A DNA stretch of 64,000 bases from Antribacter gilvus (GTDB lineage: Bacteria; Actinomycetota; Actinomycetes; Actinomycetales; Cellulomonadaceae), in the NCBI RefSeq assembly GCF_003946865.1, contig NZ_QXTH01000008.1, positions 246,343 to 310,342 of the forward strand, given 5' to 3'. Position numbers and translations under genes: made by a program. The notes beneath the pieces were generated by a model. That model searched no databases and was not told where the DNA came from. It worked only from the letters and a program-made list of their open reading frames with translations. Of this stretch, positions 15,651 to 23,728 are shown one piece after another. The first letter of the stretch is position 1. The number at the start of each line of letters is the position of its first letter.

Positions 15651-17711
15651 TCAGCCGCCGGAGGGAGCCGTGCCCACGATGCCGAGGATCGTCTCGCCGT
15701 ACTTGTCGATCTTCGCGGGACCGATCCCGTTGATGCGCGCCAGCTCGGCCACGGAGCCCGGGCGCACCTCCGCCACCGCCGCCAGAGTGGCGTCCGTCAG
15801 GATCGTGTATGCCGGTTTGTCCGTCTCTCGCGCCACCTCCAGCCGCCACTCGCGGAGCGCGTCGAAGAGCGCCATGTCGTGCGCGCCGGTCAGCAGCGCC
15901 CTGGCCCCGCCCTTCGCGGAGCCCGCACCACGGCCGGAGCGGGCAGCGCGCTCGTCCTCCGGCCAGAGCCCGTCGAGGAACCGCGTCCGCTTGCGCGAGG
16001 CACGCCCGCCGGGGTTGCGCGACCGGGCGTAGGAGAGCTCGAGGTGCTCCCGAGCGCGGGTGATCCCCACATACAGGAGGCGCCGCTCCTCGTGCACCGC
16101 GTCGTCGGTCTCGGCCAGCGAGATCGGCATGAGGCCCTCGCTCATCCCCGCGAGGAACACGGCGTCCCACTCGAGGCCCTTGGCCGCGTGGAGCGACGCG
16201 AGCGTCACACCCTCGACGGTGGGCGCGTGCTGCGCCGCGGCACGTTCCTCGAGCTCGGCCACCAGCGTCACGAGCGTGGCCGGTGCGTCCTCGGGGGCGG
16301 CCTGCGCGAGGTCGTCGGCGAGGGCGACGAGCGCCTGGGTAGCGTCCCACCGCTCGCGTGCGGCACCCCGGGCCGCGGGCGGCTTCTCCGCCCAGCCGGC
16401 GGCCGAGAGCACGTCCCGGACGATCTCCGGCATGGGGACCGTCGGGTCGGCGGACCGTGCCGCGCCGCGCAGCAGCACGATCGCGTCCCGCACCTCCTTG
16501 CGCTGGAAGAACCGCGCGCCGCCTCGCACCAGGTAGCCGATACCAGCGTCTGCGAGCGCGGCCTCGAAGGCCTCCGACTGGGCGTTGGTGCGGTACAGCA
16601 CCGCGATCTCGCTGGGCCGGGTGCCCGCCGCGATGAGCCGGCCGGCGCGCGCGGCGATCGCCTTGGCCTCCGACTCGTCGTCGTCGTGGACGCTGAACGT
16701 GACGGGCGGGCCGGGCGGCCGCTGGGCCAGGAGCTCCAGCGCCTGGTGAGCGCCGCCTGCGCGGCCGGCCCGCCGCAGCACGTCGTTCGCCAGCCCCACC
16801 ACCTGGGGAGTCGACCGGTAGTCACGGACGAGCCGGATCTCCTGGGCGTGCGGGTAGGTGCGGCGGAAGGTCAGGAGGTGCGCCGGGGTGGCTCCCGTGA
16901 ACGAGTAGATGGTCTGCGACGGGTCTCCCACCACGCAGAGCTCGTCCCGCCCGCCGAGCCACTGGTCCAGCAGGAACTGCTGGAGCGGCGAGACGTCCTG
17001 GTACTCGTCCACGACGAAGTGCCGGTACTGGCTCCGGACCTCGTCCGCGACGGCTTTGTGGCTCGACAGCATGTCGGCCAGCATGAGCAGGACGTCCTCG
17101 AAGTCGAGGTTCTCCCGCTCCGTCTTCACGTCCTCGTACATGGCGATGAGCCGGGCGACCGTCTGGTGGTCGTAGCCCGACGGCGCCTCCCGGCCGCGGG
17201 CCGCCGCGGCCCGCTCGTAGTCGTCCGACGTGACGAGCGTGACCTTGGCCCACTCCACCTCCGACGAGAGGTCGCGGACGGCGACCCGGTCCACGCTCAC
17301 GCCGATGCGCCGGGCCGCCTCCGCGATGATCGAGGCCTTGTGCTCCAGCAGCCGCGGCGGCGCGCCGCCGACCACCCGGGGCCAGAAGTACCCGAGCTGG
17401 CGCAGCGCGGCCGCGTGGAACGTCCGTGCCTGCACCCCGCCGACGCCCAGGTCACGCAGCCGGGTGCGCATCTCGCCGGCCGCGCGCGCGGTGAACGTCA
17501 CCGCGAGCACGCTGGTCGGCTTGTAGACGCCTGTGCGTACGCCGTAGGCGATCCGGTGGGTGATCGCCCGCGTCTTGCCCGTACCCGCACCCGCGAGCAC
17601 GCACACCGGACCGCGCAGCGCGAGGGCCACCTCGCGCTGTTCGGGATCGAGCGCCTCGAGGATCGCGTCGGGATGAGCGGCGGCGGGTTCGGAGTTGGTC
17701 TGGGTGAACAT
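15651..17711 (-). CDS. uvrD2: UvrD2-like SF1 DNA helicase with HRDC domain
   Basis: A 686-residue superfamily 1A helicase. Motif I is GAGTGKT (about residue 38), motif Ia TFTARAAGEM, motif II VDEYQD, motif III GDPSQTIYSFTGA, motif V LHAAKGLEWDAVF and motif VI VGITRAREHL. A C-terminal HRDC domain occupies about residues 615-680 (ARINGIGPAKIDKYGE). It unwinds DNA 3' to 5'. Unlike the mycobacterial UvrD2 as I recall it, no tetracysteine module is visible between the motor and the HRDC domain. It lies upstream of the whiB7 leader in the same direction and divergent from mrx1. Confidence 0.93.
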   Translation of the reverse strand: MFTQTNSEPAAAHPDAILEALDPEQREVALALRGPVCVLAGAGTGKTRAITHRIAYGVRTGVYKPTSVLAVTFTARAAGEMRTRLRDLGVGGVQARTFHAAALRQLGYFWPRVVGGAPPRLLEHKASIIAEAARRIGVSVDRVAVRDLSSEVEWAKVTLVTSDDYERAAAARGREAPSGYDHQTVARLIAMYEDVKTERENLDFEDVLLMLADMLSSHKAVADEVRSQYRHFVVDEYQDVSPLQQFLLDQWLGGRDELCVVGDPSQTIYSFTGATPAHLLTFRRTYPHAQEIRLVRDYRSTPQVVGLANDVLRRAGRAGGAHQALELLAQRPPGPPVTFSVHDDDESEAKAIAARAGRLIAAGTRPSEIAVLYRTNAQSEAFEAALADAGIGYLVRGGARFFQRKEVRDAIVLLRGAARSADPTVPMPEIVRDVLSAAGWAEKPPAARGAARERWDATQALVALADDLAQAAPEDAPATLVTLVAELEERAAAQHAPTVEGVTLASLHAAKGLEWDAVFLAGMSEGLMPISLAETDDAVHEERRLLYVGITRAREHLELSYARSRNPGGRASRKRTRFLDGLWPEDERAARSGRGAGSAKGGARALLTGAHDMALFDALREWRLEVARETDKPAYTILTDATLAAVAEVRPGSVAELARINGIGPAKIDKYGETILGIVGTAPSGG

Positions 17712-17782
17712 CGTCTGCGATTCTCGCAGGCGCCACCGACACTTGTCCGCGCGCCGTCCACAGGCGCCGAAGGAGGAACCCG

Positions 17783-18049
17783 ATGACCGTCACCACGCAG
17801 GTCCCCGCCGAAGGCACCGTGCTCATGTACTCCACCGCGTGGTGCGGGTACTGCCGACGGCTCCGGACCCAGCTGGACTCCGAGGGCATCGGGTACACGG
17901 TGGTCGACATCGAGGACCAGCCGGAGACCGCGGCCTACGTGGAGCAGATCAACGGCGGCAACCGCACGGTGCCCACGGTCGTCTTCCCGGACGGCTCTGC
18001 GGCGACGAACCCCTCGCTCGCGGAGGTCCGGGCGGCGCTCGGTCGCTGA
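17783..18049 (+). CDS. mrx1: Mycoredoxin-1-like glutaredoxin
   Basis: An 88-residue thioredoxin-fold protein with the redox motif WCGYC (Cys21 and Cys24) and the cis-proline TVPTVVF. Mycoredoxins use mycothiol to reduce mixed disulfides, which fits an actinobacterium. AGGAGG precedes the ATG. The order uvrD2, mrx1, nudC is conserved with mycobacteria. Confidence 0.92.
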   Translation: MTVTTQVPAEGTVLMYSTAWCGYCRRLRTQLDSEGIGYTVVDIEDQPETAAYVEQINGGNRTVPTVVFPDGSAATNPSLAEVRAALGR

Positions 18050-18112
18050 CGCGCGCCGGCTTCGCCTGGCCGGCCAGGCCCTGCCTCGCCGGCCGGGCCC
18101 GCGGGCCCGGCC

Positions 18113-19030
18113 TCAGCCGTCGTCGCGCGTCGCCTCGTCGAGGTCGCTGAGCATGACCGTCGCGTCCTCGATGACCTCGGGCAGCCGGTGCCGCACGCCG
18201 TGCAGCAGCCAGCGCGCGAGGGCCAGCTCGCCCACGAGCAGCGCCCGGTCGGCGAGCCGGGAGTCGCTCAGCTCCGTGCGGCGCAGCTGGTAGGCCTCCA
18301 TGATCGAGTCCACCGCGTCGAGCGGGGCAGCGACGAGGAGCCAGGCGAGGTCGTCGGCGGGGTCGGCCACGCGTGCGTCGGACCAGCCCGAGATCGCGAC
18401 CACGCGGCCGCGGTCGACCAGCACCTGGTCCGCCGCAAGGTCGCCGTGCACCATGACGGGCTGGAACTTCCACAGGGAGACGTCCTCGAGCGCCGCCTCC
18501 CAGCGGCGCAGGAGCGTGGGCGGCACGCGGCCGGTCTTGGCCGCCTCGTCCACCTCGGTGAGCCGTCGTTCCCGGTACTCAGCCGCCGTATAGCTCGGCA
18601 GGCCGCAGCCCTCCACCACGCCCGTGGGCAGCTCGTGGACCGCGGCGATCGCGCGGCCGAGGTCGGCGGCGAGCCCCGGGCCTGACTGCAGGCGCTCGAC
18701 GTCGAGCGTGGAACCCACGATCCGCCGGTGCACCACCGCCCGCCCACCCTCCGGGAGGAGCGCCGAGCCCGCCACCTGCGGCACGACGAACGGCAGCACT
18801 CCCGTGTCCACGTAGAGCCGGAGCTGCTCGAGCAGCTCGAGCTCGGCCTCCAGGGCAGCCCCCGCCACGGTGGTGCGCGGCGCCCGGATCACCCACTCCT
18901 GGTCGTCCTGACCGGTCACGACCGCCACGTCGTAGTCGCCAGGAAGTTCTCCCTGGCGCACCGACCGGGCGTCGAGCCCAGGGACGGCGGCCGTCGAGAG
19001 TGCGGCGAGAGCGAGCGGCGTGCGTGACAC
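18113..19030 (-). CDS. Aminoglycoside/macrolide phosphotransferase-fold protein with altered active site
   Basis: A 305-residue APH-fold protein. The Brenner-type motif is VMVHGDLAADQVLVD and the metal-site region is AISGWSDARVADPADDLAW. Compared with macrolide 2'-phosphotransferases (HGDLYVGHVLID and GVIDWSEARVDDPA), the Asp of the IDW motif is Gly here and the residue at the Asn/His position is Gln. These positions bind Mg-ATP, so activity may be lost or changed. The GTG at 19030 lies 6 bases after a TACCGT box (19042-19037), suggesting a leaderless mRNA divergent from nudC. Proximity to whiB7 is interesting but it is not evidence of drug resistance. Confidence 0.82.
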   Translation of the reverse strand: MSRTPLALAALSTAAVPGLDARSVRQGELPGDYDVAVVTGQDDQEWVIRAPRTTVAGAALEAELELLEQLRLYVDTGVLPFVVPQVAGSALLPEGGRAVVHRRIVGSTLDVERLQSGPGLAADLGRAIAAVHELPTGVVEGCGLPSYTAAEYRERRLTEVDEAAKTGRVPPTLLRRWEAALEDVSLWKFQPVMVHGDLAADQVLVDRGRVVAISGWSDARVADPADDLAWLLVAAPLDAVDSIMEAYQLRRTELSDSRLADRALLVGELALARWLLHGVRHRLPEVIEDATVMLSDLDEATRDDG

Positions 19031-19036
19031 GTGCTC

Positions 19037-19093
19037 ACGGTAGAGCAGCCAGGCGGGTGATCCGACACACCGCCGGGGCGTGTCCCGTACCGT
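19037..19093. promoter_or_regulatory. Back-to-back leaderless promoters of the phosphotransferase gene and nudC
   Basis: The same hexamer TACCGT occurs 6 bases before both divergent GTG starts: 19042-19037 on the minus strand and 19088-19093 on the plus strand. Only 45 bp lie between the two -10 boxes, so the -35 regions meet or overlap and the polymerases probably compete. Confidence 0.6.
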
Positions 19094-19099
19094 CGCCCT

Positions 19100-20074
19100 G
19101 TGCTCGACCTTCCTTTCGCCCGTACCGCCCACGACCGCGCCGCCCACCGTCGCACCGAGCCAGGCCTCGTGGAGGACCTCCTGACCCGGCCCAGCACCCG
19201 CGTCCTGCTGCTTCGCGGGGGCCGCACGGGCGCCGTCGGGCAGCGGCTCGGGCTCTTCGAGCCGCGCGACGTGGCCCACCTGCCCGCCGACGACCACCTC
19301 TTCCTCGGCGAGGCCGACGGCGTCGCCTACCTGGCCCGTGTGGTCCCCGAGCGCCCGCGCGACGCCCACGGCGTGGCGGGCGAGGCCGTCGCACCGGCCG
19401 AGGGCACCGACGACCCGAGCGACGCCCCGGTGGGAGCAGTCGAGGAGGCCGGGCCGGAGGGGTTCGGGTGGCTCGGGCTGCGAGAGGTGTCGGAGCACGC
19501 CACGGACCTCGAGCTGGGGCTCGCGATCGAGGCCGTCGCGCTGGCCGCGTGGCTCGCGGTGTCCGGACACTGCCCGCGGTGCGGGGAGCCCACGGAGCTG
19601 GCCCAGGCGGGCTGGGTCCGGCGGTGCACCGCCGAGGGGATCGACCACTACCCGCGGACGGACCCCGCGGTGATCATGGCGATCGTCGACGCGGACGACC
19701 GGCTGCTGCTCGGCCGGGGCCCGCAGTGGGCGCCCGGCCGGTACTCCGTGCTCGCGGGCTTCGTGGAGCCGGGCGAGAGCGCGGAGCACGCGGTGCGGCG
19801 CGAGGTGCTGGAGGAGACGGCCGTCGAGGTGGCCGACGTCCACTACGCGGGCAGCCAGTCCTGGCCGTTCCCCGCCTCGCTCATGCTGGGCTACCGCGGC
19901 CGGGCCGTGACCACCGACCTCCGCTGCGACCCGGAGGAGCTGGCCGACGCCCGGTGGTTCACCCGCGACGAGCTCGGCGCGGCGGTCACGGCCGGCGACC
20001 TCGGCCTGCCGGGGCGGGCGTCGATCGCGCGGTCGCTCATCGAGGAGTGGTACGGCACGGAGATCGCGGACTGA
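19100..20074 (+). CDS. nudC: NAD(H) diphosphatase / NADH-type Nudix hydrolase NudC
   Basis: A 324-residue protein with an N-terminal NudC domain, a zinc-ribbon region (GHCPRCGEPTEL with a later RRC) and a Nudix domain. The Nudix box is GFVEPGESAEHAVRREVLEE, followed by the NudC-specific SQSWPFPASLM (normally SQPWPFPxS). The enzyme hydrolyses NADH to NMNH and AMP and can remove NAD caps from RNA. Only three of the usual four zinc Cys residues are visible. GTG start, leaderless context. The stop abuts the convergent adnB stop with no gap. Confidence 0.9.
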   Translation: MLDLPFARTAHDRAAHRRTEPGLVEDLLTRPSTRVLLLRGGRTGAVGQRLGLFEPRDVAHLPADDHLFLGEADGVAYLARVVPERPRDAHGVAGEAVAPAEGTDDPSDAPVGAVEEAGPEGFGWLGLREVSEHATDLELGLAIEAVALAAWLAVSGHCPRCGEPTELAQAGWVRRCTAEGIDHYPRTDPAVIMAIVDADDRLLLGRGPQWAPGRYSVLAGFVEPGESAEHAVRREVLEETAVEVADVHYAGSQSWPFPASLMLGYRGRAVTTDLRCDPEELADARWFTRDELGAAVTAGDLGLPGRASIARSLIEEWYGTEIAD

Positions 20075-23000
20075 TCACCTGCCGAGGATCAGGGCCTCCA
20101 GCTCCTCCTCCGTGAGCAGCCGCTCCGGCCGGACCGTCGTGTCGGACCCCACGTAGTAGAACGCCGCGCTCACCCGCTCCACCGGGATGCCCTTCCAGCG
20201 GGCCCAGGCGAGCCGGTACACCGCGAGCTGCACCTCGCGCGCGGCCCGGGCGACCGGGTCGAGCGGCTCCCGGCCGGTCTTCCAGTCGACCACCACCACG
20301 GCGTCCGGCCCGCGCTCGGGGTCGGCGAACACCGCGTCCATCCGGCTGCGGAGCATGACGCCCGCGACGGGCGTCTCCACGTCGGCCTCGACGGCGATCG
20401 GCGTGCGCGACGCCCACGGCGACCCCTCGAACGTCTCCTTGAGCTTCTCGAGGTCGGTGTCGGGCACCAGGTCGTCGTCCTCGGCGCTCGGGAGGTCGTC
20501 GATGTCCAGCAACGAGGCCTGCTGGAAGTGCTGCTCCACCCAGGAGTGGAACTGGGTTCCCCGCCGGGCGTGGACAGTGGGCTGCGACGGGACCGGCCGG
20601 CGCAGCTGCAGCGCGAACGCGTCCCGGTCGGCGGCGAGCCGGACCAGGCCGGACGCCGACACGTGCGCCGGGAACAGGACCTCACGGTCGTGCCGCTCCT
20701 CCCGCTCGTTCAGCAGCATCCGCGCCAGGTCGACCAGGTCGTGGCCCGCGGTGTCCCGGAGCACCCCGTCAGGAGCGGTCAGCAGAGCCGACAGATCACC
20801 CTCAACCTCGGGCTCGCCCTCCAGCACGCTCGCCCGGGCGGCGGCCGCAGCGTCCACGAGGTGCGCCGTGGCGCGCAGGACGTCCCGGGCCGCCGAGGCG
20901 GCCGGCGTTGCCGTCGAGGGGTACGGCCCGGCGCTCTCCGGCGCCACACCGTCCTTGTCGAGCGGGCCCTCCGCCGGCCAGACCGCCACGATCTCCTCCG
21001 CGTCGCGCGGGTTCTCGGCGTCCGGCGCGGGCAGGGCCGCCCAGGAGTCGGCGGCCACGAGGCCGGCGGTGACCAGCTCCAGCAGGAACGGGGACGGCGA
21101 CCGCGGGCGGGTGGAGGTGCCCCACCACGAGCCCGTGAGCCGCAGCTCGCGGCGGGCGCGGGTGAACGCGACGTAGGCCAGCCGCCGCTCCTCCCCGAGC
21201 CGGTGCTCGCCGCACGCGGCCTTGAACTCGTCGCGCCGCGCGACCAGGTCCTTGGTGTCGGACGCGAGGTCGTACCGGAAGGCAGGCAGGTCCTCCGCGT
21301 CACCGCGCAGGTGGTACGGCAGCTCGCCGAGGTCGCTCAGCCACCCGCTCGAGCTGTCGCCCGAGCGCGCGCCGCGGTCCCACGTGGGGAACTGGCCGTC
21401 GACGAGGCCCGGGACCGCCACGACGTCCCACTCGAGGCCCTTGGACGCGTGCGCCGTGATGATCTGCACCGCGTCGGGGTCCGGCTCGCGCACCGGCATG
21501 TCCAGGCCGCGCTCGCGCGACCCGGCGACGCCGAGCCACCCGAGGAACGCTCCGAGCGTCGCGACGTCCGCCGACTGTGCGAACGAGGCCGCCACGTCGC
21601 GGAACGCGTCGAGGTGCTCGCGCCCCCGCTCGCTCACGGCGCCACCCACGCCTGCGCTCACGAGCGCAAGGGCGGTGGCCGCCTCCACGTCGAGGCCGAG
21701 CGCGCGTTCCGCCTGGCCCACCAGCTCCGGGAGCGAGAGGTAGGTGAGGCCCCGGAGGTCGCGCAGCACCCCCGCGAGCGCCGTCAGCCGGCGGTGCCCG
21801 TCGCCGGTGAGGACGCGCCCGTCCCGTGCGGGACGGCCCGGCTGCGGCAGCTCGTCGAGGGCGTCGACGATGGACCGGTGGTCCACGACGTCGCCCTCGA
21901 CCACGACGGGGTCGCCCGCCTCGGCGGCGGTGTCGGGAGCGACGCCCGGAGCAGTGTCGCTCGCGGCCTCCGGTGCGGCCCCGGGCGCCGGTGCTCCGCC
22001 TCGCCGCCCGCGGCCGAGGTCCTCGCGCCGGGCAAGGTCGGCGGCCCACGAGCCCAGCGCGTGCAGGTCCGCGGCGCCGAGGTTGACCCGCGGGCCGGTC
22101 AGCAGCCGCAGCAGCGAGTCCCCGCGTGACGGGTCGTGTGCCGCCTCGAGGAGCGCCACGACGTCGACCACCTCGGGCGTGGACAGCAGGCCGCCCAGCC
22201 CCACGACCTCGACGGGCAGGCCGCGCTTGCGCAGGGCCACCTCCATCGGTGCGAACTGGGAGCGCGCCCGGCACAGCACCGCGGCGGTGACGCGTCCGCG
22301 CGGGTCCGTACCGGGTCGCCAGCGCTCGGCCACCCACTCGGCGACGGCCTCGGACTCCTCCTCCAGCGTGGCCGCGACGTGGGCGGTCACCGACCCTGCC
22401 CCGGCGTCCGGGCGCAGGTCGAGCGCCGGGACGTGGACGCCCGCGGCGTCGCCCCGGAGCGGCGCCGACACCGAGTTCGCGGCGGCGAGCACCGCGGCGT
22501 CGTTGCGCCAGGAGGTGGACAGGTAGTGCACGGCGGCGGGGATGCCGTCGTCGCGCCGGAACCTCTCCGGGAAGCGGCCCAGACCGGCCGCGCTGGCACC
22601 GCGCCAGCCGTAGATGGACTGGTGCGGGTCGCCCACGGCCGTGACGGGGTGCCCGTCGCCGTAGAGCCCGGCGAGGAGCTCGACCTGTGCGTACGACGTG
22701 TCCTGGTACTCGTCCAGGAGAACCACGGCGAACCGCGCCCGCTCGGCGGCGCCGACGGCTGGGACGGTACGGGCGAGCTCGGCGGCGAACGCGACCTGGT
22801 CGCCGAAGTCGAGCGACTCCGCCACGCGCTTGCGGCGCCGGTACTCCACCACGAGGTCCACGAGCCGGGCCCGCTCCGCGACCGTGCCGATGAGCGTCAC
22901 CACGTCCTTGGTGCGCGCCTTCTGACGCTTGCCCAGGGGCAGCGACTCGAGGTGCTCCGCCATCTCCGTGAGCCGGTCCCGCGCCTCGGCGGGGTCCACG

Positions 23001-23728
23001 AGGTGCTCGCCGAGCGCGCCGGAGAGCGCCACGACGGCACCTACGACGGTGCTCACGGCCTTGTCGGTGCCCAGGTCGTCGGACCACGACTCCACCACCT
23101 GCGAGGCCAGCTGCCACTGCTCGGCCTCGCCGAGCAGCCGCGCGCCGGGCTCGACCCCGAGCCGTAGTCCGTGGTCGGCCACCAGCGACGCGGCGTACGC
23201 GTTGTAAGTGGCGATGGTGGGCCGGTCGAGATCGAGGCCGGCGAGCGCCTCCCCGGCCGACTCCCCGAGCGCCCGGTTGAGCTGGGCCAGCCGGGTCTGC
23301 ACCCGGACGCCGAGCTCGCCGGCGGCCTTGCGCGTGAACGTGAGGCCCAGCACCTGCTCCGGCGACACCAGCTTGTTGGCGATGAGCCACACGACGCGGG
23401 CCGCCATGGTCTCCGTCTTGCCCGACCCGGCGCCCGCGACCACGAGCGACGGCTCGAGCGGCGCCTCGATGACCTCCGTCTGCTCGTCGGTGGGCTCGGG
23501 CCGGCCGAGCAGGCGGGCGATCGCCCGTGCGGAGAGCCGCTCGCGGCCGGGCTCCCCCGCCGCGTCGTTGCCCGACGGCGCGCCCGGGTCCGGCTCCTCG
23601 CCCAGGGCGAGGCTCTGGGTGTACAGCAGCTGCTCGCGCGCTGCGGCGTCCCCCGCCGTGCCGTCGCCGGGCAGGCCGAGCCCGCCCAGTCCCGGCAGGT
23701 CCAGCTCGAACGCGCCGTCCTGCGGCAT
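20075..23728 (-). CDS. adnB: AdnB-type helicase-nuclease subunit
   Basis: A 1217-residue protein with an SF1 helicase motor and a C-terminal RecB-family nuclease. Motif I is VAGAGSGKTET (about residue 98), motif II LLDEYQDTSYAQ, motif III GDPHQSIYGWRGA, motif V ITAHASKGLEWDVV, motif VI YVAFTRARREL. The nuclease motif is VVVVDWKTGREPLD, with Gln/Tyr in QLAVYRLAW. AdnAB resects double-strand breaks in actinobacteria, replacing RecBCD/AddAB. The ATG overlaps the adnA stop by one base (TGATG), so the subunits are coupled. The intact motor motifs make this the likely lead motor. Confidence 0.94.
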   Translation of the reverse strand: MPQDGAFELDLPGLGGLGLPGDGTAGDAAAREQLLYTQSLALGEEPDPGAPSGNDAAGEPGRERLSARAIARLLGRPEPTDEQTEVIEAPLEPSLVVAGAGSGKTETMAARVVWLIANKLVSPEQVLGLTFTRKAAGELGVRVQTRLAQLNRALGESAGEALAGLDLDRPTIATYNAYAASLVADHGLRLGVEPGARLLGEAEQWQLASQVVESWSDDLGTDKAVSTVVGAVVALSGALGEHLVDPAEARDRLTEMAEHLESLPLGKRQKARTKDVVTLIGTVAERARLVDLVVEYRRRKRVAESLDFGDQVAFAAELARTVPAVGAAERARFAVVLLDEYQDTSYAQVELLAGLYGDGHPVTAVGDPHQSIYGWRGASAAGLGRFPERFRRDDGIPAAVHYLSTSWRNDAAVLAAANSVSAPLRGDAAGVHVPALDLRPDAGAGSVTAHVAATLEEESEAVAEWVAERWRPGTDPRGRVTAAVLCRARSQFAPMEVALRKRGLPVEVVGLGGLLSTPEVVDVVALLEAAHDPSRGDSLLRLLTGPRVNLGAADLHALGSWAADLARREDLGRGRRGGAPAPGAAPEAASDTAPGVAPDTAAEAGDPVVVEGDVVDHRSIVDALDELPQPGRPARDGRVLTGDGHRRLTALAGVLRDLRGLTYLSLPELVGQAERALGLDVEAATALALVSAGVGGAVSERGREHLDAFRDVAASFAQSADVATLGAFLGWLGVAGSRERGLDMPVREPDPDAVQIITAHASKGLEWDVVAVPGLVDGQFPTWDRGARSGDSSSGWLSDLGELPYHLRGDAEDLPAFRYDLASDTKDLVARRDEFKAACGEHRLGEERRLAYVAFTRARRELRLTGSWWGTSTRPRSPSPFLLELVTAGLVAADSWAALPAPDAENPRDAEEIVAVWPAEGPLDKDGVAPESAGPYPSTATPAASAARDVLRATAHLVDAAAAARASVLEGEPEVEGDLSALLTAPDGVLRDTAGHDLVDLARMLLNEREERHDREVLFPAHVSASGLVRLAADRDAFALQLRRPVPSQPTVHARRGTQFHSWVEQHFQQASLLDIDDLPSAEDDDLVPDTDLEKLKETFEGSPWASRTPIAVEADVETPVAGVMLRSRMDAVFADPERGPDAVVVVDWKTGREPLDPVARAAREVQLAVYRLAWARWKGIPVERVSAAFYYVGSDTTVRPERLLTEEELEALILGR

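Noticed and set aside
18113..19843. A phosphotransferase start far upstream in the open frame
   Set aside because: The extension is antisense to nudC; family similarity starts just after the leaderless GTG at 19030.
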